DNA from: CAZBBB01 sp964490005
Lineage (GTDB): Bacteria; Planctomycetota; B15-G4
Assembly: GCA_964490005.1 (NCBI GenBank)
Contig: CAZBBB010000031.1
Location: 1 to 29,759 of the forward strand
Length of the DNA: 29,759 nt
Direction of reading: 5' to 3'
This document shows, in pieces, positions 1 to 10,700 of the stretch. A program made the translations under genes and the position numbers. How positions within the stretch are numbered: position 1 is the stretch's first letter; each line of letters begins with the position of its first letter. Under the pieces are notes generated by a model. The model was not told the DNA's origin, ran no database searches, and saw only the letters and a program-made list of their open reading frames with translations.

Positions 1-1500
1 CGCGGCCGGCAGCGCGGCGCGCGCCAGCAGCGCGCCGAGCGCGCGCGCCACGCGCAGGCGCTCGAGGCCGAAGGGCAGCGCGATCGCGACGGCCGCCAGC
101 ATCACGAGCATGTCGCTCAGCTCGGGCGGCGTGTCGAGCGTGCGCTGCAGCCAGCCGCCGAGCGGCGCGCGCGCCAGCGAGGCGCCGATGACGACGGCCG
201 CCAGCAGCAGCGCGTCGATGAGCAGCAGGCGCAGCTGCCGGCGCGCGAGCCGTCCCAGCGAGTGGCGATGGTCGGAGCTGCGCACGGTCTCGAGCCACGA
301 GCCGTAGAGCGTCACGAAGGTCTGCACGCGGTGGGGCAGGCGGCGGTCGAGGGCCAGCGCCAGCGGCGCCGCGCCGCGCACGAGCAGCGGCGTGAGGAAG
401 GCCGTCAGCGCGCCGACCATGACGATCGCGGGGAACAGCGCGGGATCGGTGGCGCCCGTCGCCGCGCCCAGTCCCGCGATGATGAAGGAGAACTCGCCGA
501 TCTGCGCCAGGCTGAGCGCGGCCTGCACCGAGGTGCGCACGTCGTGCCCGGAGAGGAAGGCGCCCAGGCTCACGAACAGCGTCTGGCCGAAGACCACGAC
601 GGACGCGAGCAGCGCGACCATGCCCCAGCGCCCCGAGAGCGCGCCCGGGTCGACGCTCATGCCGACCGCGACCAGGAAGATCGCCGCGAACACGTCGCGC
701 AGCGGGCGCACGAGGTGCTCGACCTGCTCGCCCTCGCCCGACTCGGCCACCAGCGAACCGGCCAGGAAGGCGCCCAGCGCGACCGAGTAGCCCATCGCGT
801 GCGCCAGCAGCGCCAGCCCGAAGCACAGGCCCATGCTCGTGACGAGCAGCGTCTCGGGGCTGCGCAGCGCGGCCACGGCGCGCACCGCGCGCGGCACGAG
901 CAAGAAGCCCACGCCGACGAGGCCCAGCAGGAAGGCGGCCAGCGTCGCGGTCGTGATCGCCAGCGTGTCGGCCGCCGCGCCGCCGCTGCCCAGCGCCGTG
1001 AGCAGCGCCAGCAGCAGGATCGCGGCGAGGTCCTCGACGACGAGCACCGAGTAGACCAGCTCGGCGCGCGGCCCGACGATGCCCTGCTCGCCGAAGGTGC
1101 GCGCGACGACCATCGTCGACGAGATGCACAGGGCCGCGCCCGTGAAGAAGCTGCCCAGCGTGCTGAAACCCAGCGCCTGGCCGGCGAGATAGCCCAGCCA
1201 GAGCATGCCGCCGATCTGGATCACGCCGACGATGCCGGCGCGCGGCAGCACGCGCAGCAGGCGCCGCACGCTGAACTCCAGGCCGATGCCGAACATGACC
1301 AGCAGCACGCCCAGCTCGGAGAGCTGCGTGACGCTCGACACGTCGGCGACCAGCGGGAAGGGGATGTGCGGCCCGACGAGCAGGCCCGCGACCAGGTAGC
1401 CCAGGATCACCGGCTGGCGCAGGCGCCGGAACAGCACCGTCGTGACGGCGGCCGCGCCGAGCACGATCGCGAGGTCCTGCAGCAGGTGCGCGCCGTCCAT
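1..1500 (-). CDS. Kef-type cation/proton antiporter (CPA2 family), partial
   Basis: This is a polytopic inner-membrane Na+(K+)/H+ antiporter of the CPA2 family. The frame is open from the ATG at 1500 through the left edge of the window, giving 500 codons without a stop, so the C-terminus is missing. The N-terminus begins MDGAHLLQDLAIVLGAAAV and continues with 'RQPVILGYLVAGLLVGP', the typical Kef helix pair. Further landmarks are 'LGVLLVMFGIGLEFS', 'LCISSTMVV' and 'SVALGAFLAGSLVAES', followed by alternating hydrophobic helices. A soluble stretch near residues 385-415 is followed by further hydrophobic segments. Whether a TrkA-N/RCK regulatory domain follows cannot be seen. It is divergent from ettA with 108 bp between starts. 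No Shine-Dalgarno sequence is evident. Ion specificity cannot be judged from the sequence. Confidence 0.9.
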   Translation of the reverse strand, partial: MDGAHLLQDLAIVLGAAAVTTVLFRRLRQPVILGYLVAGLLVGPHIPFPLVADVSSVTQLSELGVLLVMFGIGLEFSVRRLLRVLPRAGIVGVIQIGGMLWLGYLAGQALGFSTLGSFFTGAALCISSTMVVARTFGEQGIVGPRAELVYSVLVVEDLAAILLLALLTALGSGGAAADTLAITTATLAAFLLGLVGVGFLLVPRAVRAVAALRSPETLLVTSMGLCFGLALLAHAMGYSVALGAFLAGSLVAESGEGEQVEHLVRPLRDVFAAIFLVAVGMSVDPGALSGRWGMVALLASVVVFGQTLFVSLGAFLSGHDVRTSVQAALSLAQIGEFSFIIAGLGAATGATDPALFPAIVMVGALTAFLTPLLVRGAAPLALALDRRLPHRVQTFVTLYGSWLETVRSSDHRHSLGRLARRQLRLLLIDALLLAAVVIGASLARAPLGGWLQRTLDTPPELSDMLVMLAAVAIALPFGLERLRVARALGALLARAALPAA

Positions 1501-1608
1501 GGGCAGAGGCTTACCACACCCGTCGCGCGGTTCCTCGGGCCGATGCTACGATCGCCCCTCGCGCCGCGCTCCCGGGCGCGCCGACTCCCGCCACGCGACG
1601 ATCAAGCC

Positions 1609-3351
<1,743 letters not shown>

Positions 3352-3357
3352 GGGGCG

Positions 3358-4029
3358 ATGGCCGCGCGCGTCGCCGCGATCGTGCTGGGATCGAGCCTCG
3401 CGCTGGCCTGTTCGCCGCAGGGCGCGTCGCCGAGCGGCGCGTCGCCCGCGGCGGCTCCCGGAGCGACGTCGCCGGCGTCCGGCGCCCAGCCGTCCGCCGC
3501 GCCCGGCGCGGCGCAGCCGGCCAAGCCCGCCGGCGCGCCCGCCGCCAAGCCCGCGGCGCCGGCTTTCGTGCCGACGAGCCCCGTGCCGCGGCCGCCGCTG
3601 CTCGACGAGTGGATCGTCAAGGCGCGGCAGGAGGTCGGCGCGCCCACGAAGCAGGCCGACGAGGTGCGCGGCCTGCCCGCGCCGGTGCTGTTCCTCGACG
3701 TGCGCGAGGCGCGCGAGGTGGCGGTGTCGAAGATCCCCGGCGCGATGCCGCTCACGAGCGAGGCCGCGCGCGAGGAGTTCCTGCGCAAGTTTCCGGTCGG
3801 CACGACGCTGCTGGTCTACGACACCGTCGGGTACCGCTCGGCGCAGTACGCCCGGCGCCTGAGCGAGGCCGGCGCGCAGGCCTTCAACATCGAGGGGGGC
3901 GTGTGCGCCTGGGTCGCCGCCGGCGCGCGCATCGTCGACGCGCGCAACCAGGCGACGCGTCGCCTCCACGCCGGGTCGGACGAGCTGGCGCCCGCGGTCC
4001 CGCAGGGTTACGTGCCGGTCGTCGACTGA
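3358..4029 (+). CDS. Rhodanese-like domain lipoprotein lacking the catalytic Cys
   Basis: This is a 223-residue predicted envelope protein. The N-terminus has a short hydrophobic segment ending in a lipobox-like 'SLALAC' (Cys18). A low-complexity Ala/Pro/Ser linker runs from about 19 to 80, and a rhodanese fold follows ('VLFLDVREAREVAVSKIPGA', then 'LLVYDTVGYRSAQYARRL', then 'AFNIEGGVCAW'). In active rhodaneses the active-site loop reads Y-C-x-x-G-x-R-S. Here the Cys position is Asp155, so sulfurtransferase activity is unlikely and a binding or structural role is more plausible (inference). The start follows the ettA stop closely, and a GAGGGG overlapping that stop serves as Shine-Dalgarno. 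It probably shares an mRNA with ettA. The physiological partner is unknown. Confidence 0.8.
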   Translation: MAARVAAIVLGSSLALACSPQGASPSGASPAAAPGATSPASGAQPSAAPGAAQPAKPAGAPAAKPAAPAFVPTSPVPRPPLLDEWIVKARQEVGAPTKQADEVRGLPAPVLFLDVREAREVAVSKIPGAMPLTSEAAREEFLRKFPVGTTLLVYDTVGYRSAQYARRLSEAGAQAFNIEGGVCAWVAAGARIVDARNQATRRLHAGSDELAPAVPQGYVPVVD

Positions 4030-4069
4030 GGGGCGCGGCGCCGGTCCCGACGCCGCCTCCCGACCGCGG

Positions 4070-4075
4070 TACAGT
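4070..4075 (+). promoter_or_regulatory. Candidate -10 box, leaderless start
   Basis: TACAGT matches TATAAT at four of six positions and ends 7 nt before the ATG at 4083, which would place the transcription start at or next to the start codon. No convincing -35 hexamer is seen. Support comes mainly from the repeated pattern elsewhere in the window. Confidence 0.35.
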
Positions 4076-4082
4076 GGGCGCC

Positions 4083-5048
4083 ATGCCGCCCCTGCGCGTC
4101 GCGAGCCTGCTGCCGAGCGCCACGGAGATGGTCTGCGCGCTCGGCTGCGAGGAGTGGCTCGTCGGCGTGAGCCACGAGTGCGACTGGCCGGCGAGCGTGG
4201 TCGGCCGGCCCGTGCTCACGGCCAGCCGCATTCCGCACGGCCTGCGCAGCGGCGCGATCGACGCGGCCGTCCGCGGCGTGCTGAAGAACGCCCTCGCCGT
4301 CTACGACATCGACGAGGCCGCGCTGGCGGCCGCGCGCCCCGACGTGATCGTCACGCAGGACCTGTGCGACGTGTGCGCCGTGAGCTTCGACGAGGTCGTC
4401 GCGGCGACGAAGAAGCTGGTGAACCCCGACGTGCGCATCGTGAACCTGCACCCGACGCGCCTCGCCGACGTGTGGGCCGACCTGCGCAAGGTGGGTGCGG
4501 CGCTCGGTCGCGAGCGCGAGGCGGCCGCCGTGTGCGCCGACATCGACCGCCGCGTGGCGGCCGTCGCGCGGCGCGCGGCCTCGTGGCTCGCGCGCAGCGG
4601 CGGCCGTCCGCCGCGCGTGCTCACGATCGAGTGGATCGACCCCGTCATGATCGGCGGCACCTGGATGCCCGAACTCGTCGCGCTCGCTGGCGGGCAGGCG
4701 CTCGTCACGCAGCCCGGCGCCCACGCGCCGACGCTCGCGCGCGAGCAACTCCGCGCGCTCGACCCGGCGCCCGACGTCGTGCTGGTCAAGCCCTGCGGCT
4801 TTCCGCTCGAGCGCACGCTGCAGGAGGCCGACGCGCTCGCCGCGCTGCTCGCCGAGATGCCCTGGCCGGCGATCGCCGACGGCGAGGTCTGGCTCGCCGA
4901 CGGCAACGCCTTCTTCAATCGCCCCGGTCCGCGGCTGGTCGACAGCCTCGAGATCCTGGCGGCCTGCGTGCACCCCGAGGCCTTCGCCGACCTGCGGCGC
5001 ATGCACGGCGCGCACTTCCGGCGCCTGCACGCCGCGCTCGCGACGTGA
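4083..5048 (+). CDS. BtuF-like cobalamin-binding / ABC substrate-binding family protein
   Basis: This is a 321-residue protein of the periplasmic-binding-protein family PF01497 (BtuF/FhuD type), in the subgroup annotated as 'cobalamin-binding protein'. It starts directly with the family motif 'RVASLLPSATEMVCALG' and 'LVGVSHECDWP', and carries 'VIVTQDLCDVCAVSF', typical of the subgroup. A C-terminal lobe contains 'RVLTIEWIDPVMIGGTWMPE' and 'WLADGNAFFNRPGPRLVDSLEIL'. No signal peptide is visible, as is common in this subgroup, so location and true ligand are uncertain. A -10-like TACAGT lies 7 nt before the ATG (see the promoter entry). The stop overlaps the next gene's GTG start as GTGA, implying translational coupling. 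No B12 ABC permease or ATPase lies beside it. Confidence 0.85.
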   Translation: MPPLRVASLLPSATEMVCALGCEEWLVGVSHECDWPASVVGRPVLTASRIPHGLRSGAIDAAVRGVLKNALAVYDIDEAALAAARPDVIVTQDLCDVCAVSFDEVVAATKKLVNPDVRIVNLHPTRLADVWADLRKVGAALGREREAAAVCADIDRRVAAVARRAASWLARSGGRPPRVLTIEWIDPVMIGGTWMPELVALAGGQALVTQPGAHAPTLAREQLRALDPAPDVVLVKPCGFPLERTLQEADALAALLAEMPWPAIADGEVWLADGNAFFNRPGPRLVDSLEILAACVHPEAFADLRRMHGAHFRRLHAALAT

Positions 5049-5920
5049 GCGAGGGCGCGCGAGGCGCCGGCGCCGCGGACCGGGCGGGCCCGGCGCCGGC
5101 CCGCTTCGTCGCGCCGGGCGGGCCGCTCGCGGCCGAGATCCGCCTGCTCTCGGCGCTGCCGGCCTTCACCGTGCGCGACGTGCGCGCGGCCGCGGCGCAC
5201 TACCGCGACGCGCTGGGTTTCCGCGTGTGCTTCACCGTCGGCGAGCACCCGACGCAGTTCTCGATCGTCGACCTGTTGCCCGGCCAGGGCGTGCACCTGC
5301 TGAGCCATCACGGCGAGCGCGGCCGCTTCAACCGCGACGGCGGGGGGCAGGCCATCGACGCCTACGTGCGCATCGACGACGCCGACGCCTGGCACGCGCG
5401 GCTCGCGGCGCAGGGCGCGCAGATGCTGTCGCGACCCGTCGATCGGCCCTGGGGGATGCGCGAGTTCGGGTTGGCCGATCCCGACGGCCACGTGTTCTGC
5501 TTCGGCGCCGACACGACCGGCGCCTGGCCGGCCGGCCGCCTCACGATCTCGCCCGAACTCGTCGTGGCCGACGTCGGCCGCGCCGCGGCGTGGTGGCGGC
5601 ACGTGCTCGAGACCGAGGTCGACACCTGGGGCGAGCCGCCCGTCTACGCCATCGCGCGCCGCGACGGGCTCGCGCTGCACCTCTCGCAGGCGCCGTCCGG
5701 CGGTCGCCCGGGCAGCAACCGCGCCGTCGACGATTTCTGGGACGTCTACATCGAGTGCCGCGGCGTCGACGCCCTGCACGCGGCCCTCGCCAAGCGCGGC
5801 GTGGCCGTGCTGCGCCCGCCGATCACCCGCGACTACGGCATGCGCGAGTTCGAGATCGCCGACCTCGACGGCTACGCCCTGTGCTTCGGCGAAGAGGTCA
5901 CGCCCGCCGCGGGGGACTGA
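5045..5920 (+). CDS. Two-domain VOC (glyoxalase/bleomycin-resistance fold) protein
   Basis: This is a 291-residue soluble protein with two vicinal-oxygen-chelate modules. Module 1 (about 36-155) contains 'FTVRDVRAAAAHYRDALGFRVCF' and ends in 'WGMREFGLADPDGHVFCFG'. Module 2 (about 165-285) contains 'LVVADVGRAAAWWRHVLE' and ends in 'YGMREFEIADLDGYALCFGEE'. The paired 'REF.(I/L)AD.DG' ends supply the Glu expected for metal binding in this superfamily. The substrate cannot be predicted; VOC proteins include glyoxalases, dioxygenases and resistance proteins. The GTG start overlaps the stop of the upstream gene (GTGA) and a Gly/Ala-rich leader of about 30 residues precedes the first module, so the start is coupled rather than homology-defined. 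A 49-codon reverse-strand ORF overlaps its last 49 bp. Confidence 0.85.
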   Translation: MSEGARGAGAADRAGPAPARFVAPGGPLAAEIRLLSALPAFTVRDVRAAAAHYRDALGFRVCFTVGEHPTQFSIVDLLPGQGVHLLSHHGERGRFNRDGGGQAIDAYVRIDDADAWHARLAAQGAQMLSRPVDRPWGMREFGLADPDGHVFCFGADTTGAWPAGRLTISPELVVADVGRAAAWWRHVLETEVDTWGEPPVYAIARRDGLALHLSQAPSGGRPGSNRAVDDFWDVYIECRGVDALHAALAKRGVAVLRPPITRDYGMREFEIADLDGYALCFGEEVTPAAGD

Positions 5921-6021
5921 AGCCGCGCCGGGCCGAACAGGCCCTCGCCCGCCAGCTGGAACAGACCCAGCATGGTGAACAGGATGAGTCCGGCGAGGAT
6001 GATGTCGGCGAGCAGTGACAT
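5872..6021 (-). CDS. Possible small single-helix membrane protein (49 aa)
   Basis: An uninterrupted reverse-strand frame runs from ATG (6021) to TAG (5872). It starts MSLLADIILAGLILFTMLGL and contains one clear hydrophobic helix (about residues 3-24) followed by a short polar tail with 'AGEGLFGPARLQ'. It overlaps the 3' end of the VOC gene by 49 bp and lies head-to-head with the M28 gene (26 bp between starts). I do not recognise a family. The composition of the helix (Leu, Ile, Phe, Met) is unlike the Arg/Ala/Gly-rich shadow frames here, which is the reason for reporting it. The ribosome-binding site is weak. It could still be chance. Confidence 0.4.
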   Translation of the reverse strand: MSLLADIILAGLILFTMLGLFQLAGEGLFGPARLQSPAAGVTSSPKHRA

Positions 6022-6047
6022 GGCGTGACCCCGTGGCGAGGCGAGCG

Positions 6048-7757
6048 ATGAGGCCCTTGTTGGGATGGTTCGGGTGCGGGTTTCAGCGCGGCGCGGCGGG
6101 CGCGGCCCGCACGGAGCGCCCGGCGCGCGACCCGTCGGCCTGGCTGGCCTCGGCGCTGGCGGCGGGGCTCGCCCTGGCGGCGCCGGCCGCCGCGCAGAGC
6201 CCGCCGGCGCGGCCCGACCCGCCCAAGCCCGGCCTGGAGCTGGGCGGCGCGCTCGACGCGCTCGCCGGTCGGGCCGACGAACCCGACGACGTCCTCGACG
6301 GGCCCGCTGCGCAGGACGGCAGCGCCGACCTCGCCGACTGGCCGGGCCTGAGCGAGGCCGACCGCGCGGCGCGCGAGACGATCACGGCCGTCGAACTGCA
6401 CGCCGACATCGCGTATCTGGCCAGCGACGAACTCCTGGGCCGCGCGACGGGCGCGCCCGGCTCGGCGCTGGCCGCCGCGTATCTGGCCGAGCGGCTGCGC
6501 GCCGCCGGCCTCTCTCCGGGCGGCGACGACGACACCTTTCTCTCCGCGACCGGCATGATCGGCTGGGACCTCGCGCGGGAAGGTACGCCCGTGGCGTTCG
6601 CCGACGCGGGCGGCGTGGTCTCGACCGCCGCGCTCGGCAGCGAGGTCCTGCTCGTCGGCGGCCCGCCGGCCACGGGCCGCTTCGAGATCCTCGTCGTGCG
6701 CAGGCGCGAGGAACTACCGGCGGTCGCCCGCCCCGACACGGCGCTGCTCGTGGCGGCGAACGTCCGGCAGGCGCTCGCCTGGCTCAAGTCCGCCGGCATG
6801 GACGGCGGTCGCGGTTGGGGCGCCCTGCTGCTGCCCGGCCCCGAGCGGGCCACGGCGTCGATGGGCGACTCGACGCACGCCTTGGCGCGCGAGGGAGAGG
6901 TGCCGCGCCTGGCACTCGTCGGCGCGCTGCGCGATCGCGCGCTGGCCGGCGCGTTCACGCACGTGGACCTCGACCTGCGCGCGCAGGGCGAGCCGCGCGA
7001 GGTGCACAACGTCGTCGCGCGCCTGCCCGGTGCCGGAACGCCCGCCGACCCCGCGCTCGCCGAGCAGATCGTCGTGCTCTCGGCGCACTACGACCACATC
7101 GGCACGCGTCCGCCGCCGGCCGACGCCGAGGGACACGGCGCGCACGACGGCCACGGACACGCCGAGGCCGACCTGATCTTCAACGGCGCCGACGACGACG
7201 CTTCGGGCGTCGCCGCCGTGCTCGAGCTGGCGCAGGCCTTCGCGCGGCGCGCAGCCGCCGGGCAGCCTCCCGCGCGCACGCTGCTCGTGCTGCTCGCCAC
7301 CGGCGAAGAGCTGGGGCTGCTCGGCACCGAGGCCTTCCTCGAGCGCGACGACGCGCCCCTGGCGCAGACCGTCGCCAACATCAACTTCGAGATGCTCGGC
7401 CGCCCCGACGCGCTGGCCGGCGGCCCGGGCCGGCCGTGGTTCACCGGCCCCGGGACGAGCAATCTCTTCGCGGCCTGGGTCGGCGCGGGCCTGCCGCTGG
7501 TGGCCGACCCGCGGCCCGAGCAGCAGTTCCACCGGCGCAGCGACAACATGGCCTTCGTGCGCCGCGGCGTCGTGGGCCACTCGTTCTCGAGCTTCGGGCT
7601 GCACGACGACTACCACGGCGTCGACGACGAGGTCGAACGCATCGACGCGGCGCACATGGAGAGCTGCGTGCGCACGGCCTTCGACGCGCTGCTGCCGCTG
7701 CTCGACGGCGCGCTCACGCCGCGCCCGCTGCCGGCCGAGGCTCCCGGCGCGCGGTGA
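6048..7757 (+). CDS. Secreted M28-family zinc aminopeptidase-like protein
   Basis: This is a 569-residue exported metallopeptidase. With the ATG at 6048 (preceded by GCGAGGCGAGCG as ribosome-binding site) the protein has a long n-region and a hydrophobic 'WLASALAAGLALAAPAAAQS' signal peptide. An ATG at 6015 is in frame but adds 11 residues without benefit. The M28 metal-binding landmarks occur in order: 'SAHYDHIG', 'NGADDDASGVA', 'ATGEELGLLG', 'NINFEMLGRPD' and a late His in 'GLHDDYHGVDDEVERID'. These match the co-catalytic zinc ligands and the general-base Glu of the family. A His-rich insertion (EGHGAHDGHGHAEAD, about residues 361-375) sits between the first two motifs. The stop overlaps the tamB-like GTG (GTGA), tying it to the envelope-assembly genes downstream. 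Confidence 0.9.
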   Translation: MRPLLGWFGCGFQRGAAGAARTERPARDPSAWLASALAAGLALAAPAAAQSPPARPDPPKPGLELGGALDALAGRADEPDDVLDGPAAQDGSADLADWPGLSEADRAARETITAVELHADIAYLASDELLGRATGAPGSALAAAYLAERLRAAGLSPGGDDDTFLSATGMIGWDLAREGTPVAFADAGGVVSTAALGSEVLLVGGPPATGRFEILVVRRREELPAVARPDTALLVAANVRQALAWLKSAGMDGGRGWGALLLPGPERATASMGDSTHALAREGEVPRLALVGALRDRALAGAFTHVDLDLRAQGEPREVHNVVARLPGAGTPADPALAEQIVVLSAHYDHIGTRPPPADAEGHGAHDGHGHAEADLIFNGADDDASGVAAVLELAQAFARRAAAGQPPARTLLVLLATGEELGLLGTEAFLERDDAPLAQTVANINFEMLGRPDALAGGPGRPWFTGPGTSNLFAAWVGAGLPLVADPRPEQQFHRRSDNMAFVRRGVVGHSFSSFGLHDDYHGVDDEVERIDAAHMESCVRTAFDALLPLLDGALTPRPLPAEAPGAR

Positions 7758-10700
7758 AGGCGCGCCGGACCCTCCGCCTGCTGCTGCTGTCGGCGATCCT
7801 GGTCGCCGCCGCGGCGCTGCTGACGCAGGGTCTGTGGGTCGCGCCGCTCGTGCGCAGCATCGCCCGCGAGGAGGCCGCCCGGCAGGGGTACGAGCTGAGC
7901 TTCGGCTCGGTGCGCGGGCTGCTCGGCGGCGCGATCGAGATCCGCGACGTGCGGCTGCGCGCCGTGCAGGCGCGCGACGCGCTGCGCGAGCTGTCGGCCG
8001 GGCGGCTGGTCGTCTCGGCGTCGGCCTGGGGCCTGTGGCGCCGGGGCGAGGCGGCCGTCACGGGCCTCGAAGGCAGCGACGTGCGGCTGTCGCTCGACCT
8101 GCAGCGGGTCGCCGACAGCCCGCCCGGCCCGCTCGGCCTGCCCGACCTCGACGCGCATCGTCTCGACGGCACGGTGCGGCTCGAGAACGGCGCGCTGCTC
8201 GAACTGCGCGCGGCCGAGGGCAGTCTGCGCGGCGAGCGCCTCGCGCTCTCGGCCGAGGTCTTCGGCGGGCACGGATCGGCCGAGCTGCCGCTCGACGTGC
8301 CCGGCGTCGTGCTCGAGCAGCTCGATCTGGTCAACGTGCAGCTCGCCGAGATCTGGCAGCTCGTCGACCCCGACGAGCCGCGGCCGCCCGAGGCGCGGCT
8401 GTCGGTCGCCGGCCGCCTCGACGTCCCCGTCGACGTGGCCGATCTGCACGAGCTGCTGCGGCGCGGAGCGGCCGAACTGCGCATCGGCGCCGAGGAACTG
8501 CCGCCCGCGCTGCCCTTCGCGCCGCCGCCGCCGCTGGCGGGCGTCGCGCCGCAGAGCCTGGCGCTGCGGCTCGTGCTCGGCGAGGGACTGCTCTCGATCA
8601 CCGACGCGCGCCTGCAGACGAGCGGCGGCGAGCTGCGCCTCGAGAGCGGACGCATCGAGCTGCCGCCCGGCGGCTGGCCGGCCTCGCGCTGGGATCTCTC
8701 GGGCGCGCTCGACGTCGGCGACCTGGCGCTCGTGGGCGCCTGGCTTGCGCCGCACCTGGGCGACCTCGCTCCCGCGGGCGCGGCCTGGAACGGCCGCATC
8801 GCGGGGCGCGCGCGCGTGCAGGCCGCGGCCGGCGAACTGAGCGTCGAGGTCGACGTCGCGGGGCGCGACGTGCTCGTCGCGGGCTGGCCGCTCGGGCAGA
8901 TCGCGCTGCGCGCGCGCGGCGACGAGCGGCGCCTGCGCGTGGACGAACTCTCGGCCGACGGCGCAGCCGGCGACGTGCGCCTGGCCTGCGAGCTGCTGCC
9001 GCTCGAGCGCCGGCTGGCGTGGCTGGCGGCGACCGGCGCCCTCCACGACGCCGCGCGCCTGCCGGTGCCCGACCTGCAGGGCGAACTGGCCTTCATCCTC
9101 GAGGCCGAGGGGCCCTTCGAGGATCCGAGCGCCGAGATGCAACTGCTCGGCAGCGAGCTGGTGCTGCGCGGCCGCTCGCTGCGCTTCCTCTCGCTGCTCG
9201 GCCGGCTGCAGGGCGGCGTGTTCACCGTCGAGTCGGTCGACCTGCTCGCGGAGGGCGCCGAGCTGCACGCGTCGGGCCGCATGGCCCTGGCCGACGGCCT
9301 GCCGCGGCGCATCGAGCTGGACGCGCTGCGCGTGGCGCGCGGCGAGGTCGCGCTGGGCCTGCTGGAGCCCGGCTCCATCGAGCTCGGCGAGGACGGCATC
9401 GCCACGAGCACGGTGCTGTCGCTGGCCGGTCCGGCGCGCGCGCTGCGCGTGCAGGCGCTGGGACGCGACGCGCAGGGGCGTCAGCGAGCGCGGGTGGTCG
9501 CGGAGGGCCTCGATCCGCTCGGCCTGGCCCGGCTGCTCGAGCTGCCGCTCGCGGACGCGGCGCTGCCGCCGGCGCTCGACCTCGACGTCGAGGGGGCCTT
9601 CGGGCGCGAGGACTTCGCGGCCGCCGGCACGCTCGGCGGCGACGTCCCCGGGCAGGCGCCGGGAGAGCTGCGTCCCGCGGGGCGCCTCGAGGCCCGCTTC
9701 GCGCTGCACGGTCCGTGGGAGCGGCCGGCCGGGCGGCTCTCGCTCGCGTCGGACGACCTGCACCTGCACGGCGCGCCGCCGGGCGACGCGCGCGTCGGCC
9801 CGCTGCGCCTGCGCGCCGAACTCGATCTGGCCGAGGCGCTGACCGTGCGCGAGCTGTCCGTGCGCGCGCCGCAGGGCCTGACGCTGCTCGGCGGAGGGCG
9901 GGTCGGCGACGGCCGCGCCCCGCCGTGGAGCGCCGAGGCGCCGCTCGAGCTCTCCCTGCAGCTGCAGGACGCCGAGCTGGCGCCGCTCGTCGCGCTCTTC
10001 GGCGAGCTGCGCCGCGTGGACGGCGAGCTGCGCGGCTCGGTCGCCGTGCGCGGGACGCTCGCCGACCCGCAGGCGACGGGCGAGCTGCGCCTCGACGAGG
10101 GCGAGCTGCGCCTGGCGGCGGAGTTCCCGCCGCTCGACGCGCTGACGGCGCGCGTGCAGATCGAGCCGCGCCGCCTCACGCTGCGCGAGGCGCGCGGCGA
10201 ACTCGGCGGCGCGCCCTTCGCGCTCTCGGGCGCCGTCGCCTTCGGCGACGGAGAGCCGCGGCTCGAGCTGGCGCTGCAGGGACAGGACGTGCTCGTCTGG
10301 CGCGACGGCTCGGTGAAGGTGCGCGCCGACGTCGACGTCGGCGTGCGCGGCGCGCTCGACGCGCTGCGCGCCACGGGCGACGTCGTGCTGCGCGGCAGCC
10401 GGCTCGTCGAGCGCGTCAACCTGATGCACCTCGTGCAGGGCGGCGTCGCCGGCGGCGGGCGCGAGCTGCACCTGTTCTCCTTCGAGGACGGCCCGCTGGC
10501 CGCGATGCGCCTCGACCTCGACGTGCGTTCGGCCGAGCCCTTCGTGATCGAGTCCAACGTGGTCAAGAGCGCGCTGCGCCCCGAGCTGCGGCTCACGGGC
10601 ACCGGGCGCGTGCCGCTGCTCGTCGGCGCGATCCACATCGACCCCTCGCGCGTGCTGCTGCCGGCCGGCACGATCCGCGTCGACGGCGGCCGCGTGCTGT

